From positions 4,092,001 through 4,156,000 of the forward strand of contig NC_079234.1 of NCBI RefSeq assembly GCF_028502605.1: DNA of 64,000 nt. The letters run 5' to 3'. Origin of the DNA: Trichoderma breve. Lineage: Eukaryota > Ascomycota > Sordariomycetes > Hypocreales > Hypocreaceae. The notes beneath the pieces were generated by a model. The model did no database searches, was not told where the DNA came from, and saw nothing but the letters and a program-made list of their open reading frames with translations. This document shows, piece after piece, positions 22,796-33,764 of this stretch; the first letter of the stretch is position 1; each line of letters starts with the position of its first letter. A program made the translations under genes and the position numbers.

Positions 22796-24746
22796 TCACC
22801 GGCTCGCCAGGCTTATGAGCGTGCTCTTGAATGGCTCCACAGTCGTAAATACCACCGTCATGACGCCAAAGACCACCATGGAGAGGGTTGCGTATGGCGC
22901 TGCACGGCTTCTTGTTTCGTAGAGGTAGGACACGCCCATGGCGGCGCCGTTGATGCCAATAGCAATGCCCGCAGCAACGGTGACGGGGCTATCGGCTGTT
23001 GAGATGTTCTGATGCCATGACTTAGGAATCAGGGACCAGGGAGCTAGGATGGAAGCTTGAATTGAGGTGCTGTCAGTGTTGAGACAGATGGGGTTGCGGT
23101 TGGAAAGTGCTTGTATGGGTGTCGATTCATCTGTAACCGATTCTTGAGTGGCTGCGACGACTATATCGCCGCCGTCCTGTTTGCTTACGCCTAGCTTGTC
23201 TAGGATAAAGGGGTATACCAGCTGTCCCAGTATGCCGTTACTCACCACGAGCATTGCATTCACGGGACTGTTCCCCCCAATGGCCTCCGTGGCAGGCTTC
23301 GCCAAGGCAAGAGTTGTGCTGCGAGCAGCGAAGCTGAGCGCCTCAAAAGCGTGAAGGCCTATGGCACGGCTGACGAGAACGGAGAGAAACGTGTTTGCCG
23401 CTGCGGCAATGGTGCAGAGTATGATGGCGAGAAGGCCAGCGGTGCTGAAAATTTGGCGACGGCATTCAGAGAGCTTGAAGCCCCAGACGAGGATGCCGCA
23501 TTCGAGTATAGATAGAGCAGCATCGCCGGCACCGTACCAGCCTGAAGGGTTGTTAGGTAAAGGTGTGTTGCTGATAGAAGCTGTCCAAAGTGCATAGAGA
23601 GGACTGCCTCCACTAAACTTTTTTAATGTCCTGGAAAGGCCTCCGGGTCCTAGAATAGAAGCCTTTGCTCGCGTGTATCCCGTCATGAACAGGGTGGTTA
23701 GTAGGACGGGGTTCATCATTGTGGCCAAGCCTCGCTTCAGGGGAGTGGGAAAGGTGCATATTTGAGATTTCTTGAAAGCCCGTTGGGACCTGACAGAGGA
23801 TATCCAGATGAACCATAGTGTGAAGCCATCGAAGAAACGCTCCTCGTGCATGGCAATCGTAAGTGGTATGCCGACGAGGAAGACGAGCGTCAACGACAGG
23901 AGGATTGGAAAGTGTCTTGTAAAAAAGTTCCAGGAAGAAGATTCGTCATGATAATATGGCTCTGGTTGTTCATTGTTCGAGGTCTCTTGATCTGGAGCGG
24001 GGGTTTGTTTCTCAGTGTCTGAAGCCTGGGGGGTAGACGAGGAGGAACCACCTTGGCTACATCTTGTTCTCTTGATATCAACATCATCGTCAAACTCAGC
24101 TGAGCTGACCCCATCATCGGTTGACGACGGGGCCATGCTCTTCTTTGAGCAGATTGAGCCTTTCCTTGAGGGCGACTGCGAGGTTAGTTTTGCAACGCCA
24201 CCAATTGCCATCACGGAGAGGAGGAATACTGCCACCCAAGAGACGATGTTGGTTGCAACTAGAGCGAGAGGAAACAGTCAGCGTTGCCGTGTCGAGATTG
24301 AGTCAGGTATTGGCTTACTGAAGGAGCCAATGACGCGCCCAATCTCGCCGCCATTGAGCATCTCGTCCTGATCCAGCATAATCATGGGAACCGAGAATCC
24401 CACCCCGAGGTGAGCATTGATAAAGTCAACCTGCAGTGAATCAGCATGGAAAAAACGCAACCAAGCAAACGCAAACCACCACGGTGTCACCAACCCTTGT
24501 CTTGAGCCACCTCCGATAGAAGTCGTCCGTCTTCTTCCACATCACCCAGCTCGCCGTGCTCAGCGCAAAAAGCACCGCCATGCCCACAATGGTCGAGAAG
24601 AACTCCAGCCTCGCCGCCGCCAGCGTCCGGCTCAGGCCCCAAATCAGCAGCTCGCTCGCCAGGCAGATGATGGCGACAAGCAGATATCCAGCCCCCTGAG
24701 CAATGGCCCTGTTCCAGCGAAGCCGCCAGATGCTGGATTCGGCCAT
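22796..24746 (-). CDS. LrgB/CidB-like multi-span membrane protein
   Basis: A fungal member of the LrgB family, related to bacterial CidB/LrgB and the plastid glycolate/glycerate translocator PLGG1. Exons are 24746-24495, 24430-24319 and 24258-22796, giving 608 residues with all junctions in phase. The N-terminal half has several hydrophobic spans (LLVAIICLASELLIWG, IVGMAVLFALSTASWVM) and VDFINAHLGVGFSVPMIMLD, then WVAVFLLSVMAIGGV. A cytosolic Ser/Asp-rich loop with DDDVD and GGSSSST follows. The C-terminal half holds more spans and the most diagnostic LrgB block, ALAKPATEAIGG followed by NAMLVVSNGILGQL. The transported substrate in fungi is unknown to me; an organic-acid role is only an analogy. 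The family call is fairly strong. Confidence 0.82.
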
Positions 24747-26475
24747 GTCTTGGGAGATTTTGCGCAGTTGCAGTCAGTGCAGCTCTTGTGCGAGAGGATG
24801 CGAAATTGCGGCACCCTGGAATTTCCGATAATGGAACTCTTGTGCCGAGTCGGAGAGAATTGGAACTTGAAACTGTTTCGGTCTCTGACTCTCTTTTTCT
24901 CCGACCAGCTGTCGGGTTGGGCAGTGCTCTTCGGACAGCTGATGGCAGGCGGTCAAGACGGAGCTACTTCCGAGTTGCCCTTCATTGACACTGACACTGA
25001 CACTTAATACAAGGATACATTGTGCTACACCCATCAATGACAGGCCAAGATGTATTGGTGAATGGAGGATGTCCAGGGACAAGTAATGTGAAGAAGAGAA
25101 CCTGGACCACGTATATCGATCGATGCATCACAGCCAGTCACACCATCATCGTGGCTGAGGAAAGCAGCAGCTCGAGGTTTGGACTTGTGCGCATCTCTGC
25201 AGAATACATAACGTAGCCAGACATTCTACAGCTTCAAGTCACATATTCATCCGAGCAAATATGATCGAGGCCGTTGCTCGCTGGTCATTGCTCCAAGATC
25301 CGTCGTCAGGCGCTGTGCCTTTCCGCAAGGCCTACCGCGTTGAGGGACGTCAGATGAACGGCGATGAACCGCGCTGGTAAATCGACAAGACTCCGTTGCC
25401 GTCTGATAGATTCGCGGACCGGGTTCCATGTAGGTGGCCGAGGGTTGAGACATGTGTCCCACGTCCGGAGACTTGGTCCACCGGGATACGGGCCGAGATT
25501 CAATAGATGCGCATTTACGGCTTCACTTCCACTCATCTCTACATCCTGCATCTGCTTACCTTATATAGAGCAGCAGCCATGGATAGAATTGGCCAGCAAC
25601 CAAACTTAGTAGTGGCGTTGTTGGTCAATACCAGATGTCTTGCCTGGGTATAGACAGAAGAGTCTGGTCTGTCTGTCTGTCTACATGCATGCATGCAGCA
25701 ACGCAGACTAAAGAGGACCATTTGCCTCAAGGCGGCACTGTCGCTCCCGTTGGAGATGCCGTGGCACATGGCGCAAAACTAGAGCTACTCGATATAGCAT
25801 CATGATCGGCCTCTAGTCCAGGAACACAAATTGGAGGAGACTCGCAAGCTCTATCCACTGCCGTCCCGGGGCGATCCGCCGCTCACGGATCCTGTTTTAC
25901 TCGGCCAAGAGGGCATCCGGGATGGTTGTTAGCCTTGAAGCGTCGCAATTCTCATAAGAGTTCGGTCCATCGCTGATTCGAAGCCGACGACAGCCAGCCC
26001 GTGCCGTACAGAGTGGTGCAAAAGCTTCCTGGGCCACAGCGTCGGTGCTGCAAGACGTTGGACAAGGAGAACAAGGCGCTTGGAAGTCTCTAGACATGGA
26101 GTCCATCATGGTCTACTAATGTATATAGTTCATGTTTCCTCGACTGGTCGGAGAATTTTCGATGGGCTCAGCACTCGACATGACGTGGTAAAGTTGCATC
26201 GCCCTGGCTGTTTGCTACATGTACATGGCTTGTGCGCGTTTGATCAGGGCCAGATAGATTACATGTCCACGGGTAGCAATTAATATCGAAGCCGACTTGA
26301 TTGCATAAAGATGCGGCTCGAGACATGGATGGCGGCCCATCGTAATGCCGGGCACCTGTCAGGCGGCAGTGGCGCATTGGCATGCTGCTTACAGGGGCTG
26401 CTAGGCGTGTGGCAGCGTGGCTTTACAGGGGCCGCAATGATCCACGATTATCCCGAATTGAGACCCAACCTATGA
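24747..26475. other. Intergenic, 1.7 kb: no gene recognised
   Basis: This is the divergent upstream region of the LrgB-like gene (-) and the HAUS3-like gene (+). A CTGT/GCAT microsatellite lies at about 25668-25697. No ORF with motifs is seen. Confidence 0.45.
25668..25697. repeat. (TCTG)n/(CATG)n microsatellite
   Basis: Four TCTG units are followed closely by three GCAT units. Confidence 0.75.
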
Positions 26476-28829
26476 ATGCTGGTGCAACCCAAGACAGCTC
26501 AGCTCAGCTCAGGTACAAACACTTGGGCAATTGTTGCTCTCTACAACTACCCAGTACATCAATCCTACACCAGTCATCCAGATACGATACGCGAATACGA
26601 ATTGGTCAATTCCTCAATCTCCATCACTCGCAGCTTTAGGGGTTGCAGTTGCACCGCTTCTCAGCGCCAACAGCCGCAGCCTGGGGAGAGAGTCAGTCTG
26701 CCCCTCTTGCGGGGAGAGCATCGAGCCTTTGTGAGCTCTTCCATCATCCAGGGGTGAAAGCAATAAAAAGCAAGGCATCTCCCCGTGTCACCTACGAAAT
26801 CTGTGAATCATCAGCACACAAGGGTGGAATAAGGCGTGGAGGTTTGGGAAACATCACAGCATCGAACAGAACCTGACTTCCCCTCACCCACGCAGCTCTT
26901 GTACGACCGACTCCTCGAAATCGGGCTTTCTGGAAACGCCACCTCGCTCAACCACAGGCTCAAAATGGATCTCGAGACCAGGGTGCATGCCGAGGCCCTT
27001 TTGCTCAAGGCTGCCCGCACATACGGCGTCCAGGTTCGCAGGGACGAGGTGCAACAGCATCTCAGGCACGATCACTACGGCGCCGCATTGGCTGAGTGGG
27101 CGAGTTTGCATCTCACGACGGACAACCTACTGAGCCCTGATGAGCTGGCAATGTGAGTATGCAGGCGCCGGTTGCACATCAGCCGCTGATTGTGTAGATA
27201 CTCGTTGCTAGACAGGAACGGCCAGGTCGACATTCTGGCCAACCTCCATGACCTGTCCGAGGTGCAGAGCGTCACCGAGGACGATATCAAGGTAGCCATT
27301 GAGGAGCTCAGGAGGTCCACCGAGAGCATCACGAAGCAGAGCGAGACTCTTCGCCACCAGCAGGATGCCCTGTCGCGTCTTGTCAGGAAGCGTGCTGAAA
27401 ATGATGCCCGAAGACGGGACCTTGACCTGGATAGGCAAAGCAAATCCGAGTCGGAACGGCAGCGGGTTGCCGCAGAGGTAACATGGCCAGACGCTATACG
27501 AAGGGGAGGGGGGGCTGGGCTGTATCAGAGGTTACAGGCTCGCTGACGTGCATCTCTAGGTAGAGGCAGCTTCGCAGAGCCTTGCTTTCCGCATCTCTGA
27601 CCTCGAGGAGCAAGGCGCCCAGGCGGGATCCAACCTCAAGGGCACCCTGGGCGAGATATTCCGGGGAGATGACAAGATCTTGGCCAACCTACAGAAGCTG
27701 GGCTGGGAGCTGGAGCAGCCCGATCCGGATGAGACGTCCAAGATTGACAAGCTGCGTGAAATCTGCTCGCGGTTAGCTGCCCTCTCGTACCTACGTGTAG
27801 TAGTATCCTCTGTTTGCTAACCGCCTAGCTGTATTAGCCTGACCAAGATTACGGTTGAGACAGTCCGAGCCAAACTGGACACCACCTACATGGAGACGCT
27901 TGTGGAAGCTGAGCGCACGGGGCGTGTCAAACCTACGACGGACGACGAGGTCAAGGCGCTCGAAGCCGAGGTCGAGTCGTTGCACTCGGAAATACTTTCC
28001 GTTGCTCAGATATCTGTGGAGCAGCAGTACCTCGAGCCGGCGCTCCAGACAGTCTCCACGGAGGGCGGCCAAAGTGCGATGCGCACATCCAATGCCTTGG
28101 CCTATGTGAGTATCAGAGCCAGCTCTCCATTGTTTGGATTGATCTCTAATAAGATTAAAGATTGACAAATGTCTCGATTATCTAATGGGCCGCCTTGATC
28201 GAATCCAAGAACGTGTCGAGACCCATCTGTCACACCAAGCCGCCGCCGCAGCGCTCATCACCACCGCCAAGACGGAGATGGCTGTTGAGATCCTGCCGCC
28301 CGTGAAGCAGTCGTCGTCATCCGCGCCCGTATCCATCTTCCCAACTTCTCCAAGCAAATCTGGAACACCTGCGCGAAAGCGCTCCAACACTGTTGGCTCT
28401 CAGCACCGCCGCAGGTCGTCTGGCGTCGTCGATGAGCCCCCGCTCGATACGCTCATGTATACCCTGTCGATCCCGTCATCCGTTTCTGAGGAGGCTGATG
28501 TCCGGGCGAAGATGGTGAACCTGTCCAAGATTCTCGATGAGAGATGGAACAAGTACGACGAGATTGCCCGGAATGCGCAGGAGACGTTTGAGATGGGCGC
28601 GCTGGCGCAGCTAAACGACACGAGACTGGCCATTCAGCTGCTGCGGGACAGCGTGTTAGCAGAGAGCCCGTTTAATGATCCCAGGCTGGTCGATCCAGAG
28701 ATTTCCGGCTCTATCACTGTGTTGGCGGCAGAGGTAGAGGGGGCAAAGGACAGGCTGGCGGCCGTCGAGGGCCAACGAAGAGATCGCAAGAGCGAGAAGA
28801 GAGACGAGTTTATTGAGCGCTGGGGGTAG
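26476..28829 (+). CDS. Coiled-coil protein resembling augmin subunit HAUS3
   Basis: Exons 26896-27152, 27198-27477, 27560-27771, 27838-28105 and 28161-28829 join in phase (562 codons with stop) and share conserved-looking boundaries. The N-terminal region (LLYDRLLEIGLSG...HYGAALAEWASLHL, then NLLSPDELAIYSLLD) is laid out like the HAUS3 N-terminal domain, where a short helical block precedes an LSxxEL motif. It is followed by long coiled coils (ELRRSTESITKQSETLRHQQ and further helices). A Ser/Pro-rich linker (SPSKSGTPARKRSNT) interrupts the C-terminal helices. HAUS3 belongs to augmin, which recruits gamma-tubulin to spindle microtubules. The 5' end is uncertain: there is no ATG between 26480 and 26964, so an upstream exon is needed. 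I propose 26476-26730 spliced at GTGAGC, but a much shorter first exon is possible, or translation may begin at 26964. Confidence 0.6.
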
Positions 28830-30051
28830 GTAGATGCTATGAGACATATATCTGTGCCATAGGCAAGTTTATTATTCCATTTACAGCCATCTTTAGTCAA
28901 TATTTGTTCACGAAGAAGCTTCTCAGAAGATATCACCCCTCATATATTACAATGGTGGTAGTCCTAGAGGCCATATGTTTTGCCTCAGGGCTAGTCTCCT
29001 ATTACACTCAATCTACAACATTTATTCAGCCAACACTGTCTGAAGTAACATTTATATATTATCAGATGATATCAGTGCGTATGAATGCAACCATCGTGAT
29101 GTGTAAACCTTAAATAAGCAGACCCAAAGTGTTTCATTTTGACGGGTTTTTAGCGGAGCTCAGCGGGTATATCCCGATCAATTAATTACACGTAAACAAG
29201 GCACCGCATTTCCAATTCTTTGCTAAGCTTCAGCTCGCTCCAAGTAGCCCAAACCCGTTGCAAAATCCACACATGATTTGCCCATGTGATTGCGTAAAGA
29301 TTCCCCAATCCAGAATCAGGGTTGTATACAGACTTACAAACTGAGACATTCGAGTAAATAGTACTCCGGAGTACTACCTCGAGGAGATGATGATATGCGG
29401 AAATAAAGGCTGCGGAGATTTCACTATCCCGTAGATGAAGCGCGCGCGCCGCCCGAAAAAAGTTGTCCCGACTTACATCATGGGATGCATTACAAGTGGG
29501 TTTTTCGCGAAGAGGCATTGATCCTATTGCTTCTGACCCTTGCAGCCTCGGTGTTTGGATTGTCCTGAGTTGCGCTTAGATGATCTCAATGGAAGAAGAT
29601 GGATTACTGTGAATTACCTAATGAGCAAGGAGCGGAGTTTGTGTGGTGAAGAGACAAAGTGCTCGAAGCATCAAGTCTATGCTGACACGATGGAGGAGGC
29701 GATTACCCCTTTGCAGGCGAAAATTCAGCAGTATCTAGATTTGGCGAAAATCAGCAGCATCTGATTCGGTGGCTCAAAGTAACTTTGGCCGCGAATCTCA
29801 GCGAAACCAATCTCCAGGGTCTTTCTAATGATATCCAACTGGTGACCCAATCTCAGGAGATGGTGAAGTCGAAATATATATAGGGGAGGTTTCCCCTGTG
29901 TTGTCCTGTACTCATAGTCTCTATCAATCTACGAGTTCAACAACCCAATACACCTTACTCTACCTTGATTACTAGACCAGTGACAAGACTAGCTCTCTAC
30001 TATACCTTATAGCTCTCGTCTTATACAATCATACCAACAGTCATCTTCACC
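28830..30051. other. Intergenic: promoter side of the SnoaL-like gene
   Basis: Mostly AT-rich. It contains an 18-bp perfect palindrome at 29359-29376 and a TATA-like element at 29875-29882. A 74-codon open frame at 29540 has no ATG at that start and no motif. Confidence 0.45.
29875..29882 (+). promoter_or_regulatory. TATA-like element upstream of SnoaL-like gene
   Basis: TATATATA lies 177 bp before the start codon and is followed by a CT- and CA-rich leader, typical of fungal core promoters. Confidence 0.5.
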
Positions 30052-30516
30052 ATGCCTTCCGCAACTGTCCTCGAAAACCGCCTCAACACACTCTACTCCC
30101 AATACGAATCCCTCCGCCCCGACTCCTCAGACGCAGACCTCGAGAAATTCGCCTCCCTCTTCTCCAACAACTGCACCGTCTTCCTCAAGAGCATGCGAGA
30201 AGCCGAAGACCCCGACCTCAACCGTCAGGCCATCGTTTCAACGCTCCGAGAAATGATGAAGGACCAATACCTGGAGAAGCGAAAGGTCGTTTCTCAAACC
30301 ATCAACGAACAAGACTCACGTGTGTTCATCGAGATGGAGAACCGGTACAACATCCACAGCAAGGTGCTGGACAACTTTCCCGAGACCCTCGTTGCCACTT
30401 TTGACGACGAGGGGCTTGTGGACACTTTCAAGTTGTACAGCTGCAGAAGCCACATTGTGATGATGATCCAGGCCGCAACTGGAGAGGGGCCCTACTCGGA
30501 GGAAATGATGAAGTAA
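30052..30516 (+). CDS. SnoaL/NTF2-like small protein
   Basis: An intronless 154-residue protein. The layout fits the NTF2-like/SnoaL cone-fold family: an N-terminal helix (NRLNTLYSQYESL), a helix with acidic residues (ADLEKFASLFSNNCTVF), a second helical block (RQAIVSTLREMMKDQYLE) and then beta strands (VVSQTINEQDSRVFIEMENR, LVATFDDEGLVDTFKLY). Such proteins are often small enzymes or ligand binders in secondary metabolism, or have unknown function. I see no catalytic motif that defines a reaction. ATG 30052 is preceded by a CACC context and a clear promoter-like leader. There is no signal peptide, so it is probably cytosolic. It converges on the cysteine-rich gene with less than 300 bp between the stop codons. 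Confidence 0.75.
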   Translation: MPSATVLENRLNTLYSQYESLRPDSSDADLEKFASLFSNNCTVFLKSMREAEDPDLNRQAIVSTLREMMKDQYLEKRKVVSQTINEQDSRVFIEMENRYNIHSKVLDNFPETLVATFDDEGLVDTFKLYSCRSHIVMMIQAATGEGPYSEEMMK

Positions 30517-30794
30517 GTCGAGATCCATTAGATAAAGATGCATGTGTCGTATGATACTGACCAGTTTCAGGAATCCTCATTAGCACTAAACATCTCCATA
30601 GGTAGTCTAATTATAATGTCCTTATTCATAGCATCTACTATTCACAACGACATAGTCACAATGAGAGCGTCCATAGTTATAATGATAGTGAATATCTATT
30701 AAGGTCTAGTCGTACAGTGGAAGAATTAGGTAGATAATGACTATCGATTTTGTCTCAATCCCAGCCACCGTTTGATACCAAGGGTTGTCATAGC

Positions 30795-31833
30795 TTAAGC
30801 ACGGAAGCGGCGGGCAATGCGAGAGCGCTCAACACTGCGCTTGGCAGCGGAGAAGCCACAGCCCTGCTTGCCGTTCTGGAACTGAGCGCCAACACCAGAG
30901 CAGACGGCACCACCGTTGAGAGCAGCGCAGCATCCAGAAGCGCAGTCGGCGTTGCTGAGGCAAGCTCCGGTAATGAACTGCGCACCCGCGCCGTTTCCGA
31001 GGTTCTTGGCACCGGCGGGATCACCAACGGCGGCGTTGAAACCAGCGGGAGCAGCAGAAGAAGCAGGAGGAGCAGCAGCGTTGTTGGCATCACCGGCAGG
31101 GGCGGCAGGGGCAGCAGAAGAGGAACCGCCGCTGCTGCTGAAGCCGCAGCCTTGCTTGCCGTTCTGGAACTGAGCACCGACGCCAGAGCAGACGGCACCA
31201 CCGTTGAGAGCAGCACAGCATCCGGAAGCACAGTCGGCGTTGCTAAGACAAGCACCAGTGATGAACTGTTGGCCCGCACCGTTGCCGAGGTTCTTGGCAC
31301 CATTGGGATCACCGACGGAAGCGTCAAAGCCAGCAGGGGCAGCCGCAGGGGAAGCAGCTGGGGCAGCAGAGCTGGAGTCGCCACCGCTGGGCTGAGAAGG
31401 AGGAGCACCACCATCACCAAAACCACAACCCGATTTCCCAGCCTGGAACTGGGCACCAATACCCTTGAATGTAGAGGTTAGTCCCGGACTAGAAGAGGAA
31501 AGGAGAGCGTTGACAACTTACAGAGCAAACACCACCGCCGCTTATGAAGGCACAGCAGGTCGAAGCACAGTCCTTGCTGGACAGGCACTCGCCGCCAATC
31601 TGGAGTCGAAGTCAGTTTTATCGAGCTTGTAGGAGACTCATGAGAAGAGAGTTGGAGCGTACAAATTGACCACCGTTACCATTTCCGACGTTCTTGGCAC
31701 CAGCAGGGTCGCCGAGGGCGTAGACAGAAAGAGTGTCTGGAGAGAGATGTTAAAAACGCGGATCCTCGAAGGCAGCAAAGGAGCTGATATCGAACTTACA
31801 AGTGAAGAGAGCGGCAACAGACAAGCGAACCAT
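30795..31833 (-). CDS. Secreted cysteine-rich protein with three BAS2-like modules
   Basis: Four exons, 31833-31800, 31736-31663, 31599-31522 and 31463-30795, give 284 residues. The N-terminus (MVRLSVAALFTYTLSVYA) is a likely signal peptide. Three modules of about 60 residues follow, each beginning GDPxGAKNxGNG and ending GAQFQxGKxGCGF, with six cysteines in the order C, C, CC, C, C (for example GACLSNADCASGCC then AVCSG). Modules 2 and 3 are nearly identical in protein and DNA; module 1 is more diverged and split by introns. Ala/Ser/Pro-rich linkers join them. The module resembles fungal biotrophy-associated secreted protein 2 (BAS2) and related small effectors; the role here is inferred. 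A basic tail (AKRSVERSRIARRF) ends the protein. Confidence 0.82.
30834..31289. repeat. Internal direct repeat, 288-bp period, in the cysteine-rich gene
   Basis: About 165 bp encoding modules 3 and 2 are almost identical at 30836-30999 and 31124-31287. The rest of each 288-bp period encodes the variable linker. Confidence 0.85.
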
Positions 31834-33764
31834 TTTGGCGGTGTTTTGTAATGATGTTTTTGTGTTTGTGTAAGAATAAAGATAGTGGTGGAAAGTTCCA
31901 AAAAGAGAGAGTTGTTTTGAATCGTAAAGAAAAAACGAAGCAAGCGACACCAGGTCGGGACTCTGAAAGAAAGGAAGGTTGGGAAAGTGGCACCGGGCCT
32001 TGAAAGTGAAGGTTGAAGGAAAAGGTGAAGGTGGAAGTTGGTGATGGGGAAGAAAGGAAGGAAGTCAGTATCAGGCCGGGCTCATGGCTCCTCTTATACA
32101 CGATGGATCGCAAAGCAACTCTCCTTCTGTTTTTTTTATTTTACCTTTTGTTTCGCGAGACTAAAACTAACAAGCTCGATTCAGCGTCTCAACTTCCCCT
32201 ACCCTTGCGAAATCTGGCCGAAGGGCCGGGCGAAAAGATGCTCTCACTGACACGGACGCTTATGTTGACACGGACTCGGATAGACTCCATGGCGGGCGGC
32301 GCTCCAAACAAGGGGGCGGAGGTCTCGAAACCAGGCAACGTTTGATCACATTCTGCTGCGTCTATGCGCTTCTCCCAGGGGGATGCCGTTGAGAGAGGCG
32401 TAAGTAGATGTAGAGTGTGGGGGGAAGAAGACATGGAGGCAAGGGGGTGTTTTCGGGAGGCGCTGATTTCTGCGACAATGGGGTTTCCAAGTTCATGCGC
32501 CTAACGTTTTGCGGCGATCGGCTGGTGGGGTTAGTTTCTGGAATAGTGGCATTTTTATTCTTCACATGTTAGTGATGGAGGTTTGGAGATGTGAGTTTAA
32601 TGAGGCGAGGGGAGGAAACAGAGGTCGAAATAGACGTTGCGATGTTTCAATTGACATGCCGCGAGAGTTGTGGAAAACAAAGAGGTTTCATGTGATTCGG
32701 TATACACGAGATACAAGCCTCGATTGAGTGCGTCCAGATCGACGCTGGCATGTCCGGATGAATTTGAGCATCAAAATTGCCAATTTGGGACGTGTCAATG
32801 CGCCCGAGTTCCGGGTCAGTCACAAGGCCGAAGCAATTGCATCCTGCACGAGCAATTTGTCAAATGATAATAATCGCCGCCAATATTGATTCCGTGGCTA
32901 TTATTGACCATTTCTGTTACTCCATGACATCGCTGATTTGTCCCCTTTCTGCCGCACTGCCGCTGTTTCTCTCTTCATCAGCTCATGATTGGAAGCATCC
33001 ACGCGCCCAGCACAGACGGTGACATTTTCAAGCTTCGACACACGCAGAACGAGTTTCACGCTGAAATCGCCCCTGTTTGACGATCGGGTTTCTTTTTCTT
33101 GGGGCATTGTTTCAGCATCGCGGGAGAGGAACAAGTATTGCCCGAGCCGGGGCTTTTCTTAGTGTAAGATGGGAAATCTTGACATCGAAATGCTCCGTGT
33201 TTTAGAGCTCCAAACGCGCCATTGCTTCAGGTTTCGGATTGTCGGTGCACTTGGACATGGGGTCAATTGGCCTCAGCCTCAGCCTCAGCCTCAGCATCGC
33301 CATGATCCAATATCGTATCGATGCAATTATTATCGATTTCAATATGCAGGGAGTTGCTGGCTGCTGATGCTTCCGAGCCGGGCCAAGATCCCCCCCCCGC
33401 ATCTGCTCTCCTTCTGTATTGGGCCGTTTTGCGTCGATGCATTCAAGCTTACTTGGGCCTGGGAAGAGGAAACAAGCATCTCCTAAGCTTATTCTGGCCG
33501 TGCTCGGTTCATGGCCTTCCGGTTCCAAGCGGTGGAGAAGCGTCAGCTGCATTTATTGATGTGTCTATGCTTTCGCCATGGCTGGCTTCTCTGTCTTCTC
33601 TTCGTGGGGAGCGCTGGTTCTTGACAATGGGGATAGATCAATTTGTGACTCTTTGCTTCATCCTCTATTTCCTGAGATGAAATATGTGAATATGTAAAAA
33701 TTGTGTATTGTATTGAAGAAGGACTATCGGCGAGTTGAACAGATCAAAAGCTACATGGATCGTT
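31834..33764. other. Intergenic, 1.9 kb
   Basis: The upstream region of the cysteine-rich gene, with a TATAAGAGG-like element on the minus strand near 32093-32101 and CT-rich leader sequence. A (CCTCAG)4 repeat lies at about 33273-33296. No gene is recognised. Confidence 0.45.
33273..33296. repeat. (CCTCAG)4 hexamer repeat
   Basis: Four consecutive CCTCAG units. Confidence 0.85.

Noticed and set aside
30750..31481. A long open frame on the plus strand rich in Ala, Ser, Arg and Thr
   Set aside because: It is the shadow of the repetitive cysteine-rich gene on the minus strand; the real gene has a signal peptide, introns and six-cysteine modules.
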